The notes beneath the pieces were generated by a model that was given only the letters and a program-made list of their open reading frames with translations, was not told where the DNA came from and did not search any database. 64,000 nt of DNA from G963665085 sp963665085 (lineage in GTDB: Bacteria > Bacteroidota > Bacteroidia > Bacteroidales > JAAAOM01): positions 682,001-746,000 of the forward strand of contig CAXXXS010000002.1 in the NCBI GenBank assembly GCA_963665085.2. Direction: 5' to 3'. The translations under genes and the position numbers were made by a program. Each line of letters starts with the position of its first letter. Within the stretch, counting starts at the first letter, position 1. This document shows positions 42,990-52,824 of this stretch, one piece after another.

Positions 42990-44408
42990 ATGTTAAAAAA
43001 GCGCATATTTAACTTACTTATTGATACGTTTCATCATATTCCCACTCAATCTCAGGAAGAACTTTTTTTGGCAACCACTGAATTTCTAGCTGAAAATAAC
43101 TTCAAAGAGGTACTAATTGTTAAAGGATATGCAGGAACAGGTAAAACAGAATGTATTTCAGCTATTATAAATGCGCTACAAACACTTCGCTTTAGGAGTG
43201 TTTTAGTAACACCTACAGGTAGGGCTGCAAAAGTATTGGCTGCGAGAAGTGGGAAAACAGTTTCGACGATACACAAAAAAATCTATCGTCAAAAATCTGC
43301 AAAAGATAGTTTTGGAGAGTTTGTACTTGATAAAAACCTACATAAAAACACCATTTTTATCGTAGATGAAGCCTCAATGATTGGAAATTCTGGCGAAAAC
43401 AAACTTTTTGGAAGTGGGGATTTATTAGGCGATTTGTTAAAATACGTATATTCCAGTGATTCCTGTAAACTTATTATGGTTGGAGATACTGCCCAACTTC
43501 CACCTGTTGGACTTTCTATAAGCCCTGCCTTAGAATCGGCCACATTTCTTGCTGAAGGAATAGATGTAAAAGAAACATATCTGCGTGATGTTGTCAGACA
43601 ACAATCCCAATCTGGAATCTTAGCTAATGCAACCGGATTACGCGCGATGGTAGATTCATCAGGGCCATACTTACCAAAAATTGCTACTACTAAATTTAAC
43701 GATGTTATAAAATTATCAGGAGCAGATTTAATAGAAGAAATATCAAGCTCATATGATAAGCATGGCATTGAAGATTCAATTATAATCTGTCGATCAAATA
43801 AACGAGCCAATAAATTTAACGAAGGAATTAGGAATTCAATTCTTTGGAGAGAAGAACAATTAACAGTTGGCGATTTAGTTATGGTTGTTAAAAATAGTTA
43901 TTCCTGGGTCGAAGATTTTGAAGAATTGGATTTTATTGCCAATGGCGACATCCTTAAAATTCTCAAGATAAAAGGTTATCAAGAATTATATGGCTACCGA
44001 TTTGCAGATGTAACTGTAAGTTTACTTGATTACAAAAACCTAGAAATTGATACGAAAATCATCTTGAATACGTTATCAATTGAGACTGCAAGTTTAAATT
44101 ACGAGGATCAAAAAAAATTATATTTTTCAATTGCTGAAGACTATCCGGATATCAAAAATAAAAGGGCTTTGATGTTAAAAATCCGTGAAAATTCTTTTTT
44201 TAATGCACTACAGGTAAAATTTGCTTATGCTATTACTTGCCATAAAGCTCAGGGTGGACAATGGAAAAATGTCTTTATCGATCATGGATACTTAACAGAC
44301 GACATGATCAATAAAGACTTTTTAAGATGGTTATATACTGCTTTTACCCGTGCTACGGATAAAGTATATCTCGTTAATTTCAAGAAAGATTTTTTCTCTA
44401 ATTACTAA
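42990..44408 (+). CDS. RecD-like ATP-dependent DNA helicase
   Basis: A 472-residue superfamily 1 helicase, shorter than RecD2. Walker A is VKGYAGTGKTECI (about 41-53), followed by motif Ia (VTPTGRAAKVLA), Walker B IFIVDEASMIGN and motif III (MVGDTAQLPPVG). The UvrD-like C-terminus carries VKFAYAITCHKAQGGQWKNVFID and YTAFTRATDKVYLVNF. The family unwinds DNA 5' to 3'. It acts alone in Bacteroidota, without recBC beside it. The last 11 bases overlap the end of the convergent subtilase gene. Confidence 0.93.
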   Translation: MLKKRIFNLLIDTFHHIPTQSQEELFLATTEFLAENNFKEVLIVKGYAGTGKTECISAIINALQTLRFRSVLVTPTGRAAKVLAARSGKTVSTIHKKIYRQKSAKDSFGEFVLDKNLHKNTIFIVDEASMIGNSGENKLFGSGDLLGDLLKYVYSSDSCKLIMVGDTAQLPPVGLSISPALESATFLAEGIDVKETYLRDVVRQQSQSGILANATGLRAMVDSSGPYLPKIATTKFNDVIKLSGADLIEEISSSYDKHGIEDSIIICRSNKRANKFNEGIRNSILWREEQLTVGDLVMVVKNSYSWVEDFEELDFIANGDILKILKIKGYQELYGYRFADVTVSLLDYKNLEIDTKIILNTLSIETASLNYEDQKKLYFSIAEDYPDIKNKRALMLKIRENSFFNALQVKFAYAITCHKAQGGQWKNVFIDHGYLTDDMINKDFLRWLYTAFTRATDKVYLVNFKKDFFSNY

Positions 44409-45996
44409 TTTTCTCCGCTAAATTAATAGCATAATAAACATTTAACACTCCTCCTGTTGCAGATAATTGAGAAAAAGGAACAAGATTTTTATCTTTTTTA
44501 CCAGAGCCTGGCTGCATTACTTGTAGATCGCCTAAATTAACAGCTGACTGCAATAAAATCTCTTTTAACTGTTTTGCTGTTAAAGATGGATAATATGATT
44601 TCAATAAAGCAGCTGCTCCGGCCACCATCGGAGAGGCGAAACTTGTCCCATCCCCCATATCATAATTATTAAATTCTTTTGTAGAGATTATATTTACCCC
44701 AGGAGCAAATATATCAACTGTTTTACTGCCATAATTAGAAAAACTTGCAGCTAAATCTTTTTTCTTATTCATAAAACTAGCACCTACTTCAATCCAGTTA
44801 TTTGTTAACACTTCATTATTTTTATCTAATACTGAAGGATAACTTGGTTCTACATCAACATTCTGATGATCGTTTCCTGAAGCATGGATTAAAAGGACAT
44901 TATGTTCTTCTGCTAATTTAATAGCTTCATCAACTGCCTGCTTGTTGGGCGAATACGCTTTTCCAAAACTCATATTAATAATCTGTGCACCATTCTCGAT
45001 AGCATACCTGATAGCATTGGCTACATCTTTATCTCTTTCATCACCATCGGGAACAGCCCTCACAGCCATTATTTCCACATTACCAGCAATACCTTTTATT
45101 CCGATATTATTATCTCTATTTGCTGCAATAATACCAGAAACAAAAGTCCCATGAAAAGGGGTACTTCCTATTACATCATTATTTCCATAATTTCTTTGCT
45201 CTACAACATCCGGATTGTCACCAACAATATCACTTCTTGGATCAAAATCAACGTTTAAATGATAAGATAATTTTTCGTCGTAATATTCTTTTTCTTCTGA
45301 AAATTGCTCTAAAGAATATCCCATTTTTATAAATTTCAATAACGATTTCCGAATTGCATATTCCGGCGTCTTTTTTTCCGGATTCCAATTTTTTAAATCA
45401 TCAACAGTGATATCTGCCAAACTTTCTTTGTTCAGGCCATTTCTCAATATTGAATCTACAATCATCATATTTATACTTGCTGATTCATATTGCGTTATTT
45501 CTTTGTTGTATTCACTTACAACTTCACTATATAGTTGATAGTCTTCCGGATATTTATTTTTGATTTCATCCTCAGATAATCCATTAAATTTATCACTATA
45601 TTTTCTATACAATCTTGTAAGTTCAAGAGTCTCATACTTGATATTCTTGCCCTCATCTCCTCCCAGAAAATTCCAACCGTTGATATCATCAACATAACCA
45701 TTATTATCGTCATCAATTCCATTTCCAGGAATTTCATCTTTATTAACCCAGATTTTACCTACTAAATCTTCATGTTTTACATCAACTCCTCCATCAATAA
45801 CAGCAACGATAACTTTTTTAGATTCTTTTCCTTCTAATAGTTCTCTGTATGCTTTATCTGTGCTGATTCCAAGGACTTTATTGTCTTTTTCATCTAGATT
45901 GAACCAATTTACGTACTTCACAGAGTCTTTGGGGTTTATTGCCAATAGATTTGCCGCTGCAATCAACCCAAAAATTAAAAAAACTGTTTTTTTCAT
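44398..45996 (-). CDS. Subtilisin-family (S8) serine peptidase with large insertion
   Basis: A 532-residue secreted protease with a signal peptide (about 1-19). The catalytic triad is Asp68 (VAVIDGGVDVKHEDL), His282 (FHGTFVSGIIAA) and Ser452 (GTSFASPMVAG). Asp and His are 214 residues apart, against about 30-60 in simple subtilisins. The insert (about 110-260) is helical and charged (LTRLYRKYSDKFNGLSEDEIKNKYP...). A calcium-binding-like run follows the Asp (GNGIDDDNNGYVDDINGWNF), common in Bacteroidota subtilases. No propeptide inhibitor domain or T9SS tail is visible. It is probably a periplasmic or surface processing protease. Confidence 0.92.
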   Translation of the reverse strand: MKKTVFLIFGLIAAANLLAINPKDSVKYVNWFNLDEKDNKVLGISTDKAYRELLEGKESKKVIVAVIDGGVDVKHEDLVGKIWVNKDEIPGNGIDDDNNGYVDDINGWNFLGGDEGKNIKYETLELTRLYRKYSDKFNGLSEDEIKNKYPEDYQLYSEVVSEYNKEITQYESASINMMIVDSILRNGLNKESLADITVDDLKNWNPEKKTPEYAIRKSLLKFIKMGYSLEQFSEEKEYYDEKLSYHLNVDFDPRSDIVGDNPDVVEQRNYGNNDVIGSTPFHGTFVSGIIAANRDNNIGIKGIAGNVEIMAVRAVPDGDERDKDVANAIRYAIENGAQIINMSFGKAYSPNKQAVDEAIKLAEEHNVLLIHASGNDHQNVDVEPSYPSVLDKNNEVLTNNWIEVGASFMNKKKDLAASFSNYGSKTVDIFAPGVNIISTKEFNNYDMGDGTSFASPMVAGAAALLKSYYPSLTAKQLKEILLQSAVNLGDLQVMQPGSGKKDKNLVPFSQLSATGGVLNVYYAINLAEKISN

Positions 45997-46049
45997 TTAC
46001 TTCTATTCCTTAAATTTATTTTTATAGTGTAAAAGAATCTTGTCTAAAA

Positions 46050-46466
46050 CTATTCTCCAATAATCTTAACTAAAACTCTCTTGTTTCTTTTTCCATCAAA
46101 TTCGCCATAGAAAATTTGTTCCCATGGCCCAAAATCTAATTTTCCTTCAGATACTGCAACCACAACTTCCCTGCCCATTATTGTACGTTTGAGATGTGCA
46201 TCTGCATTATCTTCATATCCATTATGTTTATATTGTGAATAAGGTTTTTCCGGAGCCAGTTTTTCCAACCAGACCTCAAAATCATGATGCAAACCAGATT
46301 CATCATCGTTAATAAATACACTTGCAGAAATATGCATCGCGTTAACAAGGCACAATCCTTCTTTAATACCACTTTCTGCCAAACATTCTTCAACATCACC
46401 GGTAATATTTATTAATTGACGTCTTTTAGGTGCATTAAACCAAAGTTCTTTTCTATAAGATTTCAT
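46050..46466 (-). CDS. yjbQ: YjbQ (secondary thiamine-phosphate synthase) family protein
   Basis: A 138-residue UPF0047 protein. Family marks are CLVNAMHISASVFINDDE near the middle, the histidine-rich active-site block LHHDFEVWLEKLAP, ADAHLKRTIMGREVVVAV and the closing FGPWEQIFYGEFDGKRNKRVLVKI. Members show weak thiamine-phosphate synthase activity; the true role is unsettled. It lies 12 bases after dapF on the same strand. Confidence 0.93.
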   Translation of the reverse strand: MKSYRKELWFNAPKRRQLINITGDVEECLAESGIKEGLCLVNAMHISASVFINDDESGLHHDFEVWLEKLAPEKPYSQYKHNGYEDNADAHLKRTIMGREVVVAVSEGKLDFGPWEQIFYGEFDGKRNKRVLVKIIGE

Positions 46467-46478
46467 ATACGTTCTTAT

Positions 46479-47264
46479 TTAAATTTCTACAATTCCAGAA
46501 AAAACAAAAGTAGCAGGACCTTCAAGCCAAATATTTTTAACTTCTTTTTTTTCAAAATTGGCAGAATAGGATACTTTAAGTTTACCGCCTAAAGTTTCTA
46601 TCTCATATTTTCCTTCTTTTTTCCCCTCTTTCATTCCAGCTGATATAGAAGAGGCAACTACACCCGTTCCACATGAATAAGTTTCATCCTCTACGCCACG
46701 CTCATAGGTACGAACATATAATCCATTATCTGAAATTTTCACATAATTAACATTTGTACCTTCTGCTTTAAATCGATCGTTATACCGTATCTCTCTTGCT
46801 TCACTTACGATACCTCCTTTCGTTAACTCTTTTTTAAAATTAACATAATGAGGAGAGCCCGTGTTCAAATAATAATAGTCCTCTCCTACTTCAATATTAT
46901 TTACATCGATCATTCTTAAACGGATATACGACGGATTCAGTACTTCCGCATCATGAGGGCCATCAACGGCAATAAAATTTGTTTTTTCTTTTATTACTCC
47001 CAGTTTATATGCAAAAGCTACGATACATCGCCCACCATTTCCGCACATGGTACTTTCATTCCCATCAGAATTATAGTATATCATGCGAAAATCGTAGTCT
47101 TTATCTTTTCTAACTAACATTAATCCATCAGCACCTATTCCAAAGCGTCTGTGACATAAATGTTCTATAACAGACACATCATTCAAAGGAAAAACTTCTT
47201 TGCGATCATCAATCACAACAAAATCGTTACCAGTTCCTTGATATTTAGAAAATTTAACATTCAT
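46479..47264 (-). CDS. dapF: Diaminopimelate epimerase
   Basis: A 261-residue cofactor-free racemase that converts LL- to meso-diaminopimelate for lysine and peptidoglycan. Both active-site cysteines are present: STMCGNGGRCIVAFA and EDETYSCGTGVVASS. The N-terminus VKFSKYQGTGNDFVVIDDR is standard. The length is slightly short, but nothing essential is lost. It is divergent from degQ and forms a pair with yjbQ. Confidence 0.95.
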   Translation of the reverse strand: MNVKFSKYQGTGNDFVVIDDRKEVFPLNDVSVIEHLCHRRFGIGADGLMLVRKDKDYDFRMIYYNSDGNESTMCGNGGRCIVAFAYKLGVIKEKTNFIAVDGPHDAEVLNPSYIRLRMIDVNNIEVGEDYYYLNTGSPHYVNFKKELTKGGIVSEAREIRYNDRFKAEGTNVNYVKISDNGLYVRTYERGVEDETYSCGTGVVASSISAGMKEGKKEGKYEIETLGGKLKVSYSANFEKKEVKNIWLEGPATFVFSGIVEI

Positions 47265-47294
47265 CCATTACGTAGTTAAAAAAAGTTAAATCTA

Positions 47295-47324
47295 TTGACT
47301 AGATCCGTCAAAGATATAATTTTG
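47295..47324 (+). promoter_or_regulatory. Promoter of degQ
   Basis: TTG (47295-47297) and TAATTTTG (47317-47324) are separated by 19 bases, the best -33/-7 pair in the window. The predicted start near 47331 leaves a leader of about 80 bases to the ATG at 47411. An in-frame ATG at 47342 would add 23 charged residues in front of the signal sequence and is unlikely. Confidence 0.7.
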
Positions 47325-47410
47325 GTTTCGAAATTGAAGGCATGGATATTGAAATAAACAAAACAAAAAAAAGAATGTTAGATAAATTAGACAATAAAAA
47401 GGTTTTAATT

Positions 47411-48856
47411 ATGAACACAAAAAAAATATTAGGAACGGCCTTAATCGCTTTATTAGGTGGTGTAGTTGCTGTTTTTGCATACACACGATTTTTTGATCCA
47501 GGAACAAAAATAGTGACAGCAGAAACTGTTCAACCTATTTCATTTGCTAATTTACCTGGTGGCGGATTTGATGCCAGTTCTTTAGATTTTACTGTTGCAG
47601 CAGAAAACACAGTTCATGCTGTTGTACATGTAAAAACTCAATCAACAAGAAATTCTTACTATAGAAATCCCATCTACGAATTCTTCTATGGAGAAAAATA
47701 TCAAGCAGATCCAGAACCCGTAATTGGATTTGGTTCTGGTGTAATTATGTCAGAAGATGGTTATATTGTGACAAATAATCATGTAATTGACAATTCTGAC
47801 AAAGTTTATGTGACTTTAAATGATAACAGAGAATTTGAAGCAAAACTTATTGGAGCTGATCCAAGTACAGATCTAGCCGTATTAAAAATAGATGCTGAAA
47901 ACATTCATCACTTAAAATGGGGTAACTCGGATAATTTAAAACTTGGAGAATGGGTGCTTGCTGTTGGAAATCCATTTAATTTAACATCTACTGTAACTGC
48001 AGGTATTATTAGTGCCAAAGGTAGAAATTTAAATATTATTCAAGACAGATACAGAATTGAATCTTTTATACAAACAGACGCTGCTTTAAACCGAGGAAAT
48101 AGTGGTGGCGCTTTAGTAAACCTAAAATCTGAATTAGTAGGTATAAATACGGCAATATTATCTCCTTCTGGCGGTTACTCAGGAAATTCCTTTGCTGTTC
48201 CGGTTAGTATTGTTCAAAAAGTAGTTGAAGATCTTATCGAATATGGAACTGTACAAAGAGCATTGCTTGGAGTAAGCATTAGAGACGTAAATTCAGAGCT
48301 TATTGACGAAGAGAAGTTAAAGCTTGACGAAATAAAGGGTGTATTTGTTGAAAGTCTTTCTGAGAATGGTGCAGCTGAAGATGCAGGAATTGAGCGGGGA
48401 GATATTATTACAGCAATAAATGACATACAAGTCAACAATGTTGCGGAGTTGCAGGAACAAGTCAGCCGATATCGTCCAAAAGAAAAAATCACCGTTACAT
48501 TGTTACGTGATAACAAAAAGAAACAATTTGAAGTTGTTTTACGTAACATGCAAGGAAACACAAACGTTGTAACTGCAGATGCCGTTAACAGTATTCTTGG
48601 AGGAACATTTGCAGAAATTAGTGATAACGAAAAACAAAGCCTGGGTGTTAAAAATGGCGTTAAAATAAAAAGCCTTAATTCTGGTAAATTAAAATCGGCT
48701 GGAATAAAAGAAGGTTTTATAATCACTAAAATAAATGAAAACGAAGTTCATACGGTTCGGGATATTAATAGAATTTTAGGTTCTATTGAAGGAGGAGTGT
48801 TTATAGAAGGGGTTTATCCAAATGGAGAGGTCGAATACTATGCATTCCCCAAGTAG
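47411..48856 (+). CDS. degQ: Periplasmic Do-family serine protease/chaperone DegQ (HtrA)
   Basis: A 481-residue protein with an N-terminal membrane/signal segment (about 5-24), a trypsin-like domain with the triad His124 (TNNHVID), Asp154 (STDLAVLK) and Ser231 (RGNSGGALV), and two PDZ domains (about 275-365 and 385-480). It degrades or refolds damaged envelope proteins. I start at 47411 because the 23 codons before it are highly charged and precede the signal sequence. It has its own promoter and terminator; the strand-opposed dapF shares the upstream gap. Confidence 0.95.
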   Translation: MNTKKILGTALIALLGGVVAVFAYTRFFDPGTKIVTAETVQPISFANLPGGGFDASSLDFTVAAENTVHAVVHVKTQSTRNSYYRNPIYEFFYGEKYQADPEPVIGFGSGVIMSEDGYIVTNNHVIDNSDKVYVTLNDNREFEAKLIGADPSTDLAVLKIDAENIHHLKWGNSDNLKLGEWVLAVGNPFNLTSTVTAGIISAKGRNLNIIQDRYRIESFIQTDAALNRGNSGGALVNLKSELVGINTAILSPSGGYSGNSFAVPVSIVQKVVEDLIEYGTVQRALLGVSIRDVNSELIDEEKLKLDEIKGVFVESLSENGAAEDAGIERGDIITAINDIQVNNVAELQEQVSRYRPKEKITVTLLRDNKKKQFEVVLRNMQGNTNVVTADAVNSILGGTFAEISDNEKQSLGVKNGVKIKSLNSGKLKSAGIKEGFIITKINENEVHTVRDINRILGSIEGGVFIEGVYPNGEVEYYAFPK

Positions 48857-48880
48857 CAAGGTTTTCTGAAAAGATATTTT

Positions 48881-48910
48881 AAGGCTTACAGAAACTTGTA
48901 AGCCTTTTTT
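48881..48910 (+). terminator. Terminator of degQ
   Basis: AAGGCTTACA (48881-48890) pairs with TGTAAGCCTT (48897-48906), followed by Ts to 48910. It isolates degQ from the sigma-factor gene. Confidence 0.9.
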
Positions 48911-49004
48911 GTAAATATATTTAATCAGAAAATGATATTTAGATTGAATTTAAAGAGTAATTGATATAAATTCGCGAAAATTTTAAAGAAAGGGAATAAG
49001 GATA

Positions 49005-49865
49005 ATGAGGCAGTTGAAAATCACAAAGTCGATAACAAATCGAGAAAGTGCATCTTTGGACAAATATCTTCAAGAGATTGGCAAAGAAGAACTTATAACT
49101 GTTGAGGAAGAGGTTGAGTTAGCGCAACGAATTAAAAAAGGCGATAAAATAGCTTTGGAAAAACTTACCAGGGCAAATCTACGTTTTGTAGTTTCTGTTG
49201 CAAAACAATATCAAAATCAAGGATTAACATTACCAGATTTAATAAACGAAGGTAATTTAGGCTTAATTAAAGCTGCAGAAAAATTTGATGAAACCCGTGG
49301 TTTCAAATTTATTTCTTATGCAGTATGGTGGATTAGACAATCAATTCTTCAAGCTCTTGCGGAACAATCAAGAATTGTGCGCCTACCTTTAAACCAGGTT
49401 GGTTCTCTTAACAGACTAAATAAAGCCCATAATAAATTTGAACAAGAGTTTGAACGTACTCCAACCCCGGAAGAATTAGCAGAAACTTTGGAAATGCCTA
49501 AAGATAAGGTAAATGACACATTAAAAGTATCTGGAAGACACGTTTCTGTTGATGCTCCTTTTGTTGATGGTGAAGACAATACTCTTTTGGATGTTATGAC
49601 GAATAACGATTCTCCAAATGCAGACAATTCACTTATATTGGAGTCCCTTTCTAAAGAAATTGATCGTTCTCTTTCTACTTTAACGGAACGAGAAAGAGAT
49701 ATTATCCGTTCTTTCTTTGGTATTGGTGTACAGGAAATGACTTTAGAAGAAATCGGGGATAGATTTGGTTTAACCCGAGAACGGGTTCGTCAAATTAAAG
49801 AAAAAGCTATCAGAAGGTTACGTCATACATCAAGAAGTAAATTATTAAAAATGTATCTTGGGTAA
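49005..49865 (+). CDS. rpoD: Primary RNA polymerase sigma factor (short Bacteroidota type)
   Basis: A 286-residue sigma-70 without the long N-terminal region 1.1, as usual for the phylum. Region 2 includes NLRFVVSVAKQYQNQGLTLPDLINEGNLGLIKAAEKFD and FKFISYAVWWIRQSI. Region 3 is around LPLNQVGSLNRLNKA. Region 4 ends EEIGDRFGLTRERVRQIKEKAIRRLRH, the -33-binding helix-turn-helix. It recognises the TTTG/TAnnTTTG promoters seen across this window. Own terminator follows. Confidence 0.97.
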   Translation: MRQLKITKSITNRESASLDKYLQEIGKEELITVEEEVELAQRIKKGDKIALEKLTRANLRFVVSVAKQYQNQGLTLPDLINEGNLGLIKAAEKFDETRGFKFISYAVWWIRQSILQALAEQSRIVRLPLNQVGSLNRLNKAHNKFEQEFERTPTPEELAETLEMPKDKVNDTLKVSGRHVSVDAPFVDGEDNTLLDVMTNNDSPNADNSLILESLSKEIDRSLSTLTERERDIIRSFFGIGVQEMTLEEIGDRFGLTRERVRQIKEKAIRRLRHTSRSKLLKMYLG

Positions 49866-49885
49866 GAAAATATAAAATTATGAAG

Positions 49886-49915
49886 AGCCTCAATAGAGAT
49901 ATTGGGGCTTTTTTA
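49886..49915 (+). terminator. Terminator of rpoD
   Basis: AGCCTCAATA (49886-49895) pairs with TATTGGGGCT (49900-49909) including one G-T pair, followed by Ts. Its T-run touches the stop of the convergent glycerate kinase gene at 49913. Confidence 0.85.
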
Positions 49916-51064
49916 TTTTTTACCGTTTGATTGTTGCCCTGCTTTAATTAATCTCATTATTCGTTCTCCTGTATCTGCCAGCATTTCAGATGTATTTGAA
50001 AGTGCCTCTTCTAAAGACATTGGTTTATCTAAAATAGAAGTAATAACAGAGAATCCTTTATTATACAAATCCTGGTAATTTTCGCCTAATGTACCAGCAA
50101 CAGCAATTACCGGTTTGTTGTAAATTTTAGCAATTTCCATGACCCCGTAAGGTGTTTTTCCAAATTGCGTTTGATAATCTAATTTTCCTTCGCCTGTAAT
50201 AACTAAATCTACTTGCTGCACTTCTTCTTTTAACTTAGCAGCACTGCTTATTATCTCGAAACCAGGCATTAATTTAGCATTTAAAAAAGCATATAGCGCC
50301 GCGCCTAAACCTCCAGCAGCACCTGCCCCAGGTAAATCAAGCACTTCAACATTAAGGAACTCTTTTATTTTCTTACCCCAATTTGTAAGACATTTATCTA
50401 ATTCATGAGCCATATCGGGATCTGCTCCTTTCTGCGGACCATAAACAAATGAAGCCCCTTCTGGACCAACCAAGGGATTAGTAACATCACAAGCAACTTT
50501 AAACTCAGATTCTTTTAGACGTTCATCAAGCCCGCTAATATCTATTCTGTGAAGTTTTCGAAGAGCCCCTCCTCCTTGTAACAATTCCTCATTAGACTCG
50601 TTATAAAACCTTGCGCCTAAAGCAAGAAGCATCCCTGAGCCTCCATCATTTGTTGCACTTCCTCCAATTCCAATAATGAATTTCCTACACCCCTCATCTA
50701 ATGCCAGTTTTATTAATTCCCCAACTCCATATGTTGTAGTAAGCCAAGGATTTCGTTCTCTCGAATTTATTAATTCTATTCCTGAAGCAGCAGACATTTC
50801 AATAACAGCAGTTTCTCCATCACCTAAAATTCCATAAAACGAACGAATCTTTCTCATTAAAGGATTATGTACGCTTGCCTGATTTACTCTTCCTTTTGTT
50901 GATGTAACCAATGATTCTACTGTGCCTTCTCCACCATCAGCCATTGGCTTAGATATTATTTCAACATCAGGATAAACACGCTGTATTCCCTTGGTTAAAT
51001 GAATACAAACCTTTCGGGCTGAAAGGGAGTGTTTAAAGGAGTCCGGTGCTAATAAAATCCTCAT
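49913..51064 (-). CDS. Glycerate kinase (GarK/GlxK family)
   Basis: A 383-residue class II glycerate kinase. It begins MRILLAPDSFKHSLSARKVC and contains MADGGEGTVESLV, IGIGGSATNDGGSGMLLALGARF, CDVTNPLVGPEGASFVYGPQKGA and LPGAGAAGGLGAAL, all of the GarK/GlxK family. These enzymes usually make 2-phosphoglycerate from D-glycerate and ATP. It is the last gene of a six-gene minus-strand cluster. Directly upstream is a glucosylglycerate phosphorylase-like gene whose predicted product is glycerate, so its substrate is probably supplied within the cluster. Confidence 0.93.
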   Translation of the reverse strand: MRILLAPDSFKHSLSARKVCIHLTKGIQRVYPDVEIISKPMADGGEGTVESLVTSTKGRVNQASVHNPLMRKIRSFYGILGDGETAVIEMSAASGIELINSRERNPWLTTTYGVGELIKLALDEGCRKFIIGIGGSATNDGGSGMLLALGARFYNESNEELLQGGGALRKLHRIDISGLDERLKESEFKVACDVTNPLVGPEGASFVYGPQKGADPDMAHELDKCLTNWGKKIKEFLNVEVLDLPGAGAAGGLGAALYAFLNAKLMPGFEIISSAAKLKEEVQQVDLVITGEGKLDYQTQFGKTPYGVMEIAKIYNKPVIAVAGTLGENYQDLYNKGFSVITSILDKPMSLEEALSNTSEMLADTGERIMRLIKAGQQSNGKK

Positions 51065-51129
51065 AATACAATATTAGCTATTTTTTTTAATCGTAAAAAC
51101 TTAATCTAAGTTTGAAATATATTTTCAAA

Positions 51130-52824
51130 TCAAATAGATCTAAGCCATAAAGATTCATAGGGGGCCAGTTTTAAATTTTTAAGCTCACCAATTTCTTTTC
51201 CGTGTAACAAATCTTTATAATTTCCTTTTAATGAAAGGTTAACAGTAATACTGTTTTTCGATACATTATTTAAAACAATAATGTTTTCTCCAGAATCTGT
51301 GAAACGCCTAAAGGCAAAAAGTTCTTTACTTAGGTTCAATATTTCCTGGTTTGCATCAGGATGAAACGATGAAACAGATTTTCTTATTCCTATTCTTCTC
51401 TTCAGTTCTTTAAAAACAATTGCATTTGATGTGTCAGAATTTAATTTTTCCTGAAGCTCCTTCTCATTCCATCTCATTCTGTTTATTGTCCTGGCCCTGC
51501 CTGTTTCCCTTACTCCTTCAATATAATTAGGTGTAGCAGTCAAGCTATGAATATAAAATGCCGGGATTCCCTGCAATGCTAACATGATAGTCTGGGAACA
51601 CAAAAATCTTTCTACCTGATAATTATCTATTCCGGATTTTGTTCCTTTCATTGAATCGAAATAGGTAATATTTATTTCATAAGGACTTGTTGTGCCATCC
51701 GAGTTTGACTTAATACTGACTTGTCCTCCAAACTCTTTCATACTATCTAACAGTTCGTTTAATTCATCAACAGGTAAAAGCCCTTCTAAAGGACGCACTC
51801 CTACTCCATCGTGTGACGCTGTAAAATTGAAAAATGTTCGTCCTTTTTCCATCTTTGGCAAAGAAGAAGCCCATTGTGTTAAATAAGTCGCGTTTCCTGT
51901 GAACAACGAATTAAGTAATAAAGGTGGAAGACTAAATTGATATACCATGTGTGCCTCATCTCCTTCTCCAAAATAACTTAAGTTTTCTTTATTTGGGACA
52001 TTTGTCTCTGTTAAGATAATAACATCCGGATCCACAGCTTCAGAGACATCCCTTAACAGTTTAACCACCTCATGCGTTTCTGGCAAATGGAGACATGTAG
52101 TTCCAATCTCTTTCCATAAAAATGCGATTGCATCCAGACGGATTATTTTTGCCCCTTTGCTGATATAAAACAAGAGCACCTTTATGATTTCAACAAGAAC
52201 TTCAGGAGATTCAAAGTTCAAGTCAACTTGATCATCACTAAAAGTAGTCCATACATATTTTGTCCCGTCCTTTGTTTCGTAAGGAGTTAAAAGTGGGGTG
52301 CTTCTTGGCCGGGTCACTTGAGAAACGTCGGTGTCTTTTGGCAAATCAATAAAATAAGACCCTTCCGGGACCTCACATTTTAAATATTTCTGAAACCAGT
52401 CACTATGCTGCGATACATGATTAATTACTAAATCAAACATCACATCAAAATTTTGGGTCAATGCGGTTACATCACTCCAATCTCCTAATTCCGGATTTAC
52501 TTTTTTATAGTCAATCACCGAAAAGCCATCGTCTGAGCTATAAGGAAAAAAAGGTAAAATATGTACATACGTTAGTTCACCCAAATTACTCCCTAAAAAA
52601 CGCCCCAGTGTCTGCAAGGATTTTTCTCCTTCTGACTTTATGCTATCCCCATAGGTAATTAACACAATATCTTTCTCGTCCCATTTGGAAGCTTTTATAT
52701 TTTTATTTTCAGGATACTGATTTATGGATGATAAGACACTCTCCAGAATTTCATCAAAATATTTCTCTTTATAGATAAATTTTAATCGGCCTTCGATTTT
52801 TTCAACTAACGAATCACTTAACAT
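51130..52824 (-). CDS. GH13_18 sugar phosphorylase, probably glucosylglycerate phosphorylase
   Basis: A 564-residue family GH13 enzyme of the sucrose-phosphorylase group. The catalytic residues are Asp231 (IIRLDAIAFLWK), Glu273 (ILTETNVPNK) and Asp339 (FTASHDGVGVRP). After the nucleophile it reads KEIGTTCLHLPETHEVV, which matches the glucosylglycerate phosphorylases (E. coli YcjM type, KxxGTxCxHLPxTH) and not classical sucrose phosphorylase. The expected reaction is glucosylglycerate + phosphate to alpha-glucose 1-phosphate + D-glycerate. Cytosolic, no signal peptide. The neighbours, a GT81-type synthase upstream and a glycerate kinase downstream, support this specificity strongly. Confidence 0.85.
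   Translation of the reverse strand: MLSDSLVEKIEGRLKFIYKEKYFDEILESVLSSINQYPENKNIKASKWDEKDIVLITYGDSIKSEGEKSLQTLGRFLGSNLGELTYVHILPFFPYSSDDGFSVIDYKKVNPELGDWSDVTALTQNFDVMFDLVINHVSQHSDWFQKYLKCEVPEGSYFIDLPKDTDVSQVTRPRSTPLLTPYETKDGTKYVWTTFSDDQVDLNFESPEVLVEIIKVLLFYISKGAKIIRLDAIAFLWKEIGTTCLHLPETHEVVKLLRDVSEAVDPDVIILTETNVPNKENLSYFGEGDEAHMVYQFSLPPLLLNSLFTGNATYLTQWASSLPKMEKGRTFFNFTASHDGVGVRPLEGLLPVDELNELLDSMKEFGGQVSIKSNSDGTTSPYEINITYFDSMKGTKSGIDNYQVERFLCSQTIMLALQGIPAFYIHSLTATPNYIEGVRETGRARTINRMRWNEKELQEKLNSDTSNAIVFKELKRRIGIRKSVSSFHPDANQEILNLSKELFAFRRFTDSGENIIVLNNVSKNSITVNLSLKGNYKDLLHGKEIGELKNLKLAPYESLWLRSI

Noticed and set aside
43289..43810. A 173-codon open frame on the minus strand
   Set aside because: It is a shadow of the RecD-like helicase gene, whose motifs are intact in the plus-strand frame.
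48214..48726. A 170-codon open frame on the minus strand
   Set aside because: It is antisense to the PDZ domains of degQ and shows no recognisable protein features.
51130..52824. Sucrose phosphorylase
   Set aside because: Same subfamily, but the segment after the nucleophile (GTTCLHLPETH) and the glycerate-related neighbours favour glucosylglycerate phosphorylase.
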